Origin: Marinobacter lipolyticus
GTDB lineage: Bacteria > Pseudomonadota > Gammaproteobacteria > Pseudomonadales > Oleiphilaceae
Direction: 5' to 3'
Assembly (NCBI RefSeq): GCF_018424605.1
Contig: NZ_QTKT01000018.1
Coordinates: forward strand, 1 to 41,276
Length of the DNA: 41,276 bases
The translations under genes and the position numbers were made by a program. The notes under the pieces were generated by a model that ran no database searches, had not been told where the DNA came from, and saw only the letters and a program-made list of their open reading frames with translations. Shown piece by piece: positions 32,976 through 41,276 of this stretch (position 1 is the first letter of the stretch; each line of letters opens with the position of its first letter).

Positions 32976-32979
<4 letters not shown>
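32473..32979 (-). CDS. DUF6231-like small protein of unknown function
   Basis: The 168-residue protein has a Rossmann-like beginning (LVVCGAVAEDI near 29-39), a later ALITDTLEHLS strand-helix (about 72-82), and a Trp/Asn-rich end (RTWNNPDNWANPEMWGKAWW, 149-168). The layout recalls a degenerate SAM methyltransferase fold, but the usual glycine-rich SAM loop is not evident. I associate it from memory, with low certainty, with DUF6231 of Pseudomonas and Marinobacter. It overlaps the photolyase stop (ATGA), so they are co-transcribed. It ends one base from the convergent cyclase stop. Confidence 0.7.
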
Positions 32980-35525
<2,546 letters not shown>

Positions 35526-35544
35526 AAGCCAGTCATCCGGACAC

Positions 35545-35572
35545 AAAAAACCCGCCAGTCGGCGGGTTTTTT
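35545..35572. terminator. bidirectional intrinsic terminator
   Basis: AAAAAACCCGCC, loop AGTC, then GGCGGGTTTTTT form a perfect 12-base-arm hairpin with A and U tracts on both sides. It ends frmA on the plus strand and the large outer-membrane protein gene on the minus strand. Confidence 0.93.
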
Positions 35573-35591
35573 GTTGATCGGGCGGTGATTC

Positions 35592-38515
35592 TCAGCCCGG
35601 GAGCAGGCCCAGCGGGTCACCCAGCAGGGGAATCTCGCTGAGTGAATCCACATTGCCACCTTCGCTCAGCGTCAGCAGCTGCTCGACCAGATCGCCCAGC
35701 ACCGGAACAGAGGTCAGCGGGTTGCCATCGAACTCGCCGAGGTTGGCCGGATCCAGCAGCTGGATCAGGTCACCGATCAGCGGAAGCTGTTCAGCGCCGC
35801 CCTCCGGAAGGTCGCCCGGGAAATCGTCAGGCAGCGCGGCCAGGATATCGCCGATCAGCGGCAGGGTTTGCGGGTCGAAGTCGAAATCCTCCGGCAGTTG
35901 CAGCAAATCTCTCAGCTGACCGAGGCTGTCGGGATCCAGCGGGCTGTTTTCCATGTTCAGCAGGTCGCCGATCAGGGGCAGGTCTGCCGGTGACAGCGGC
36001 AGGTCACCGCCGGGCGTGCCGCCCTCCTCGGGGACCAGTTCAAGCAGCAGATCGAACAGCGCGCCGCCCAGGTTGAGAACGCCTTTTTCCCCGATAAACG
36101 TCTCGGTGCCGCTCAGCACATCCAGGGATGCCAGTCCGCCGAGATCCACACCCAGCAGGGAGCCCTCAAACAGGCCAAGGTCGACGAGCGATTTGTTGTC
36201 GGTGAGGTTGAACAGTTCACCGAGCACCGGGATGGCGTTGAACGCATCCAGCACGGTCAGCAGGGCATCCTCCGCCTGGGATGGCAGCGGAACGCTGCTG
36301 TCGTCCACCAGGCGGAACTCGACGCCGATGCCGTCACCGGACGGGAACAGTTGTCCACCCAGAGCCTCTGCCAGTTCAGGAGGCAGGTTGTTGAAGTCGC
36401 CGGAGGCGAAAGCCTCCGCCATCGCCTGAATCAGCGCCGGGATCTGTTCCGGGTTACCACCGGTGAACGCCTCGGCCAGGCTCTGCAGTTGGGTGGCGTC
36501 GAGGCCCAGGTCCAGGCCCAGTGCGCAATCGGCTTGCGGATCCGTGGTGCTGATGGATTTCGGGTCACACACCGCGACTAGGGCCGAGGAATACGCGTTG
36601 GGGTCAAAGTCGTCCAGCGAGGGTGTGTCGCCGGTGCTCAGGCCCGCCATCGCCTGCAGCAGGTCTTCGACCAAGGGAATCTGCAGAATCAGTGCATGGT
36701 CGAGGCTGTTAAGGCCGTCCTCGGCGTCACCGAACTCCAGCGCGGACAGCAGGGTGCCGCTGAGGGTGTCCAGGCCATCCATCAGAACGCTGCTGTCGAA
36801 GCCACTTCCGGACTGGGCCAGTTGAGGCTGTGCCAGCAGGGTGTTGTCCAGCAGGACCACCAGGCCGCCGGTGCGGAAGGTGTACGTTTGCGGCTGCACG
36901 AGACCATTGCCCGCCAGATCGGTGATCGTGGTATCCACGGAGATCTCATAGAAGGTCTGGAAATCCAGATTGCTGGTGGGCTCGAAACGGATCGAATTGC
37001 CAAGCGGGCTGAGGATGCCATCGACGGTGCCCACGGCGTTGCCGTTGGCGTCGATTTCGGTGACCGTGAAGCTGTTGGCGGTCACTGACTGTGGGTCAAT
37101 CTCCTCGTCAAACTCCACGAAAATGGTGCTATCGGTTGGCGCCAGGGTTTCGCCATCCTCAGGGCTGGAAGCCACCGCTGTTGGGCCCTGATTGTCCTGC
37201 TGGTCGCCGGTCATGAAACTGGCGGAATCCGCGTCGGCGAGGCTCTTGACCTGATCGCCCTGTTGATCGCACAGGGCTCGCAAGTCCGATGTTGCCGTTA
37301 CCGTGTAGCGGGTGTTGTCCTGCAGGTCCTGAACCGGATTGATCACCACCGCGGTGCCCAGCACGCTGTAGGAGGCGGACACCAGGGTGGCGTTGCCGTT
37401 GATGGTCAGTGGCAGGGTGTTCTGGTTGACCGAGGCTTCGTCGACCGCCGCGTTGAATGTTACCCGCAGGCTACGGTTGGTCTCGATGCCCTGGGCGCCA
37501 TTCGCCGGCACAAACTCGGTCACTTCAAACACTGTGCTGTCGGAGCTGCAGAAGGTTTCGGAATCACCGGCCACGTCGGAATTCGGGCTTCCGGGGCTGT
37601 TGTCCGCGGGGATGCGCGGGTCGCTGGGACCGCCGCTGCCAGTGCTGTCGGTGTGACCTTCCAGCAGGATCCGGCTGCTGGGATACTGGGTCATCAGATC
37701 GGCGAGTTTGCCGATTTCATCGAAATAGGTGGGTTTGACCTCGGTACCGTCGAGATCAAACTCGACGTACAGGGTTTCGCGGATTTCGCGGGTCAGTGTT
37801 TCGGCGCAGCCGTCGGCATCCACCAGAGCTCCACGGGGCGTATCGGGGCAGAGATCCTGGGGATCGTTTACGCCGTCACCATCGGAATCCTTCGGTGGGG
37901 CGACCGGCTCCGGGCGTTCGAACGTGGTCGGCCTGGGCGGCTGGGGGTAAGTCCGGTTGAACAGAAACTGGACGCCGGCAAAGGCTTGCCCGTCCACGTA
38001 ACCGTCTTCCAGTTCGGTGCGGGCGCGAATGCCGGCTTCGAACACGAAACGTTCACCCATCATCCGCTGTAGACCACCTTCCAGAAACAACGCGTCTTCG
38101 GTTTTTGAGCTGGGCGCGCCATCCACATCGATGTCGCTGTAGCTGTAACCGAGGCCGGCGAACGGCCGCCAGCCGCCGAGACGGAATCGGCCGGGGTGGA
38201 CCCGCCCGGCGAGCGAGCCGCGAAGAATCTCGGTGTCAATGTCGGTGGCGCGGGTTTCTGCATCGCCGTAGCTGAATGCACCCATCAAGGTGAAATTGGG
38301 ATTGAACTGGTGCCCCAGTGTCAGCCCGTACTCGGGGTAGTTGTCGAGATTGTCGATGTTTGATGTCTTGTTGCGGGAGTTGCCCGAATCCACGTAGCTG
38401 ATTTCCGCTCCGACAAAGCTGTAGCTCAGAGGGAAGTGTGTCGATTCTGCGTGGGCGAACTGCGGGGGGGGAGTGCCAAACATCCTGCCAGTACAACTTT
38501 ATGCAGATTGGTCAT
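35592..38515 (-). CDS. large chimeric outer-membrane protein (OmpA barrel, partial OmpA domain, Ig-like domains, PLIGDL repeats), start out of frame
   Basis: The main frame of 963 residues runs from 38483 to 35592. The natural start is ATG 38515, with AAGGA nine bases upstream, encoding MTNLHKVVLAGCLAL, a signal peptide, but an eight-C tract at 38471-38464 puts it one base out of frame; nine C would join it to PPPQFAHA and the rest. Then (numbered from 38483) come an OmpA-type beta-barrel (about 15-180), a Pro-rich linker, a calcium-type repeat DSDGDGVNDPQD (about 198), part of an OmpA-like domain ending at EGHTDSTGS (about 281), two Big_5-like Ig domains (about 314-421 and 431-538), and a C-terminal region with spaced PLIGDL-type repeats (about 750-963). 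The OmpA domain is cut short, so the gene looks like a fusion. Expression state is uncertain. Confidence 0.8.
38464..38471. repeat. eight-base G:C homopolymer in a signal-peptide coding region
   Basis: Eight G on the plus strand (eight C in the gene) lie within the signal peptide of the large outer-membrane protein. With nine, the start ATG 38515 is in frame; with eight, translation from it ends after about 29 residues. Homopolymers like this slip during replication and make phase-variable genes. A sequencing or assembly error in the homopolymer is the main alternative. Confidence 0.7.
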
Positions 38516-38725
38516 ATTGTGTGATCCTTCTCACGTTTCTGGTTTTTGTCTGTCGCTGAGGAGTCCCTGGATGCGTAGTATCTGCTTCAAGATGCGCAAA
38601 TTTTTTCTGAGTGTTTATTTTTGTTAATGATTGAGAAAATACGGGAAGGGGGCAGGCCTCGGCATTGGCTCAATCGTCCGAGGGGGTCGGGCAGATTGAC
38701 CAGTCAGGCAGGTTGTTGAAGGTCG
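38516..38725. other. intergenic region upstream of the large outer-membrane protein gene
   Basis: This 210-base gap carries the leader of the outer-membrane protein gene (AAGGA at about 38525-38529 on the minus strand). An AT-rich patch around 38597-38640 could contain its promoter, but no hexamer pair is convincing. CCTCGG (38657-38662) and CCGAGG (38678-38683) form a weak inverted repeat that could end the upstream MotB-like gene, though no clear U tract follows. Confidence 0.4.
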
Positions 38726-39751
38726 TTATCGATCGGTCAGTTTGAGTTCGATACGGCGGTTCTGTTGCAAGGCCTGCGGCGAGGTGCCTTCCGCCACCGG
38801 GAAGAATTCGCCAAAGCCGGCGGCCACCATGCGCCGCTCGGGCACGCCCTGCTCGGCCAGGTAACGCACCACCGCGACGGCCCGGGCGGTGGACAGTTCC
38901 CAGTTGGATGGGAATCTCGGCGTATTGATGGGGATCAGGTCGGTGTGTCCGTCGATCCGCAGAATCCAGTCGATGTCGTCCGGAATCCGCTTCACTACAT
39001 CCAGCAGTACATTTGCCAGTTTATCCAGTTCGCCCTGACCTTCCTCGCCCAGTTGCGCTGAGCCAGAGGCAAACAGCAGTTCGGACGGCAGCAGGAAACG
39101 GTCGCCGACCACCCGGATGTTTTCGTTGTCTTCCAGAATACGGCGCAGGCGGGCAAAGAACTCAGATTGGTACTGCTGCAGTTCGTTGACCCGCTCGGCG
39201 AGCAGGGTATTCAGACGCCGACTGACATCTTCCAGTTCGGCTTCCTTCTCGGCGGTTTCCTGCTCCTGCAACTCAAGCGCGGAGGCGATCTGCCGAAGCT
39301 GATTCTCCAGCGCCGCAATCTGGTTCGACAGCCGCAGAATCATCGCCTGCTGGCTGGCGGAGAGTTCGTCCTGTTCTTCGGCTTCCTGGCCGAGGGCATC
39401 CAGCCGTTCCTGTTGCGCCTCGTTCTCCGCGGTTTTTTGCATCAGCTGATTGCGTACGCTGTCAAAGCGGTTCTGCATCTGCTTGCTGCGCTCGATACTG
39501 GCGTCCAGCTGGCTCTGCAGCACGGTGTTGCGATCTTCCTCCAGGCCCAGGAGCCGGGATATGTCGTTCAGCCGCTCGTTGAGTTGCGCCAGCTCCTGAT
39601 TGCGGTCGGACAGCGTCTGCGACAGGTAGAGCTGACTGACCACGTAGATCAGCAGCATGAAGATGATCAGCATCAGCAGCGCCGACAGGGCATCCACATA
39701 GCCTGGCCAGACATTGACGGTGCTGCGACTGCGGCGGCGGGAGCCAATCAC
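38726..39751 (-). CDS. MotB/OmpA-like peptidoglycan-anchored protein with a long coiled coil
   Basis: The 341-residue protein has a short basic N-terminus, one membrane helix (about 20-44, with the Asp in PGYVDALSALLMLIIF where MotB carries its proton-binding Asp), a long coiled coil of Gln/Glu/Leu-rich heptads (about 48-205), and an OmpA/MotB peptidoglycan-binding domain (about 215-338: RIDGHTDLIPI and NWELSTARAVAVVRYL). With the upstream MotA/ExbB-like protein it should form a proton-driven inner-membrane motor anchored to the cell wall. No flagellar genes are nearby. The coiled coil is far longer than in flagellar MotB. Six bases separate it from its partner gene. Confidence 0.88.
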   Translation of the reverse strand: MIGSRRRSRSTVNVWPGYVDALSALLMLIIFMLLIYVVSQLYLSQTLSDRNQELAQLNERLNDISRLLGLEEDRNTVLQSQLDASIERSKQMQNRFDSVRNQLMQKTAENEAQQERLDALGQEAEEQDELSASQQAMILRLSNQIAALENQLRQIASALELQEQETAEKEAELEDVSRRLNTLLAERVNELQQYQSEFFARLRRILEDNENIRVVGDRFLLPSELLFASGSAQLGEEGQGELDKLANVLLDVVKRIPDDIDWILRIDGHTDLIPINTPRFPSNWELSTARAVAVVRYLAEQGVPERRMVAAGFGEFFPVAEGTSPQALQQNRRIELKLTDR

Positions 39752-39757
39752 GGCCGG

Positions 39758-40489
39758 TTACTCGGTTTGCTGTCGTGGATCATCAACGTAGTCCACCAGG
39801 TTGGTCACACTGGTCAGCCACTCTTCAAGGCCGTCGTAGAAACGGTTCTGGGCATGGCCGGCCTGGAGGTCCATAAAGCCCAGGATCAGCGAGCCGCCAA
39901 GACCCAGCAAAGAAGAGCTGAACGCGGTACCCATGCCCTGAAGTGGCGTTTGCAGGCCCGCCTGCAGGTCGGCGAAAACCTTGCCGAAATCCTCCTGATC
40001 CATGTTGAGATTGGTGATCACGTCGCCCACTGCGTTGATGGTGCCCAATAGCCCCCAGAACGTGCCGAGCAGGCCGAGAAAGATCAGCAGGCTGATGAAG
40101 TAACGGGTGATTTCCCGCTGCTCGTCCATCCGTGAATGGATGCCGTCAAGCACGGTGCGCAGGGACAGCGTGGACAGGGTGAAGCGGTCACGTTTGTATT
40201 CATCCCCCAGCTGTTTCGCCAGCGGCTTCAGCAGTCGTGGTTCCTGCAGCACCGACAGCCCGGCATTGCCGGTGCGGAACTGGGAAATCCAGCGCAGTTC
40301 CGGGAACAGCACGAACACCTGGCGGTAGGTCAGCGAGATGCCGATGATCAGCACGCCGAGAATCAGCAGGTTAAAGACCCAGTTGGCCATGAACGCTGTG
40401 GTCAGGGGCGCGTGGATGAGGGCGCATACAACCACCACAACGGCAAGGAATAGTGTCATCCAGAACAACGTGTGCTTGGGGTTGCTCAT
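39758..40489 (-). CDS. MotA/TolQ/ExbB-like proton channel protein
   Basis: The 243-residue protein has helices near 8-28, 36-56, a pair in the centre (about 125-150, FISLLIFLGLLGTFWGLLGTI) and another near 182-205 (GMGTAFSSSLLGLGGSL), matching the MotA/TolQ/ExbB channel domain. It would partner the MotB-like protein encoded just downstream. I used the ATG at 40489 (MSNPKHTLFW); an in-frame ATG at 40528 adds 13 residues and neither has a strong ribosome-binding site. The Arg/Glu-rich cytosolic segment before the pair is short compared with flagellar MotA. Confidence 0.85.
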   Translation of the reverse strand: MSNPKHTLFWMTLFLAVVVVVCALIHAPLTTAFMANWVFNLLILGVLIIGISLTYRQVFVLFPELRWISQFRTGNAGLSVLQEPRLLKPLAKQLGDEYKRDRFTLSTLSLRTVLDGIHSRMDEQREITRYFISLLIFLGLLGTFWGLLGTINAVGDVITNLNMDQEDFGKVFADLQAGLQTPLQGMGTAFSSSLLGLGGSLILGFMDLQAGHAQNRFYDGLEEWLTSVTNLVDYVDDPRQQTE

Positions 40490-40583
40490 AGGCACGGCCT
40501 GCGTGTTCAGAAAGGTTTCCCAGAACATAGCACAGGAACGTGAAGGGCGTGTGTCGTTTGCCGCAAAACTGGTCGTTGATTGA

Positions 40584-40606
40584 TCACCTGAATTTATATA
40601 AGGTGA
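40584..40606. promoter_or_regulatory. inverted repeat in the promoter region of the AraC-type gene
   Basis: TCACCT (40584-40589) and AGGTGA (40601-40606) form a perfect inverted repeat with an AT-rich 11-base centre, GAATTTATATA. The centre could carry a -10 for either direction. Repeats spaced 17 bases centre to centre are common operators. The site lies between the divergent motor pair and the regulator gene. Confidence 0.4.
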
Positions 40607-40637
40607 ACGAGTTAATAATAAGTAAATGAGGCGAGCG

Positions 40638-41276
40638 ATGTTTGGTCATTCCCTGTCAGGCGCCACCGTTCTTCAGGGCGCGCATCCGGATGAGGTGTCC
40701 GCCTTCGTCAACCAGCACATCGGCCAGCACAGGCTGAAGATGCTGGGTGAACCGAAAGGCACTTCACGGCTCAGCTTCCGGGAGTTTGCCGGTTTCAGTC
40801 TGTCCCAGCTCAGTTATGGCAGCCACGTGCGGGTTCAGAGCCCGGAGCTGGAATCCATCTACCATTTTCAGGTGGTAACCCGCGGTGAATGTGTGTGGCG
40901 GCAGGGCGGTGAGCGGATGCAGGTAAGCCGTGGCCAGGCGGTGATGGTGAATCCCTATGAAAGTATAGACCTGGAGTACTCGGACGACTGCGAAAAGCTG
41001 ATCATCAAAGTGCCGGAGTCGATGCTGAACAATGCGCGGCTGGGTTCCTGCGCCCATACGCCGGACGATGGGGTCCGCTTCGACCGGGTGCCAGTGGATC
41101 TGCAGAGGTGTCCGTCACTGGTCAATGTGATGGAAGCGGTACTGGCGGAGCTGGAGGAAGCGGAGGCGGATGATCTCGGTTCGGTGTGCGGCCACTACCG
41201 TGGCATTATTCTGAACAAACTGTTGAACGTGTTCCCCAGCAACTGTTCTGTACGGGATCGCACTGCTCCCTGCCCA
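40638..41276 (+). CDS. AraC-family transcriptional regulator, N-terminal part (runs off the window)
   Basis: The frame opens at ATG 40638, with GAGG five bases upstream, and stays open for 213 codons to the right edge. The sequence matches the AraC-binding-like (cupin) domain of AraC/XylS-type regulators: FREFAGFSLSQLSYGSHV (about 48-65), then YHFQVVTRGECVWRQ and RGQAVMVNPYESIDLEY strands. The helix-turn-helix domain would follow beyond the window. Ligand and targets are unknown. It is divergent from the MotA/MotB-like pair. Confidence 0.82.
   Translation, partial: MFGHSLSGATVLQGAHPDEVSAFVNQHIGQHRLKMLGEPKGTSRLSFREFAGFSLSQLSYGSHVRVQSPELESIYHFQVVTRGECVWRQGGERMQVSRGQAVMVNPYESIDLEYSDDCEKLIIKVPESMLNNARLGSCAHTPDDGVRFDRVPVDLQRCPSLVNVMEAVLAELEEAEADDLGSVCGHYRGIILNKLLNVFPSNCSVRDRTAPCP

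Noticed and set aside
35640..36100. CRISPR array or tandem DNA repeat under the PLIGDL repeats
   Set aside because: The similarity is at the protein level with irregular spacing and varied codons; there is no constant DNA repeat.
35592..36240. Leucine-rich repeat or collagen-like domain in the large outer-membrane protein
   Set aside because: Spacing and residues fit neither LRR (LxxLxLxxN) nor Gly-X-Y patterns.
38726..40489. Zorya-type anti-phage system (ZorA/ZorB)
   Set aside because: The two proteins fit the MotA/MotB fold, but there are no ZorC, ZorD or ZorE genes nearby, and the MotA-like protein lacks the long C-terminal tail of ZorA.

Overview
The window looks like chromosome from a GC-rich marine or halophilic gammaproteobacterium, Marinobacter-like. 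This is an inference from gene families and order (flp-tad-rcp order as in Pseudomonas, CRY-DASH with a small DUF-type partner, AttH-type ABC cluster, class III alcohol dehydrogenase, NtrC/sigma-54 control of amtB, an ANR/FNR box). No rRNA, tRNA, CRISPR array or transposase was seen.

Layout. 1-2100 is a visibly less GC-rich accessory strip: short genes, a ParDE-type module with a truncated toxin, a YefM/YoeB module, and four recurring TGCMTAAC-like motifs, three of them just after genes, that resemble integron attC ends. It reads as a decayed gene-cassette array without a visible integrase. 2164-9314 holds a TIGR04325-type methyltransferase, a broken KefB-type antiporter, a PAS-GAF-GGDEF cyclase, a persulfide dioxygenase plus SulP transporter operon, and an orphan CbiM-like permease. 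9364-18384 has a small K+ channel-like protein divergent from a tightly packed five-gene export operon: RND adaptor, RND pump, ABC ATPase, FtsX-type permease and AttH-type lipoprotein. 18397-20220 (minus strand) carries amtB, with a clear sigma-54 promoter and NtrC site, and a YkvA/DUF1232 protein.

20566-32471 is a complete-looking Tad (Flp pilus) operon: pilin, TadE-like pseudopilin, CpaB, secretin, TadZ, TadA, TadB, TadC, TadD, a small exported protein, a TadG-like protein, and a second diguanylate cyclase at the end. A perfect FNR/ANR box lies upstream. No TadV/CpaA prepilin peptidase is present. 32473-35525 holds a minus-strand CRY-DASH/small-protein pair divergent from frmA, which ends in a strong bidirectional terminator.

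35592-38515 encodes a very large outer-membrane protein that is unusual in three ways: a poly-C tract puts its signal peptide one base out of frame, its OmpA-like domain stops abruptly and runs into Ig-like domains, and its C-terminus carries spaced P-[LV]-[IL]-G-D repeats. 38726-40489 is a MotA/ExbB-like plus MotB/OmpA-like pair. The window ends inside an AraC-family regulator.

Themes: surface attachment (Tad pilus, large OMP, two c-di-GMP synthases, AttH-type cluster), envelope export, and sulfur, nitrogen and formaldehyde handling. The most unusual items are the frame-disrupting homopolymer and chimera in the large surface protein, the internally deleted KefB gene, the cassette-array remnant, and the cyclase attached to the Tad operon. 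I did not find a convincing wholly new multi-gene system.
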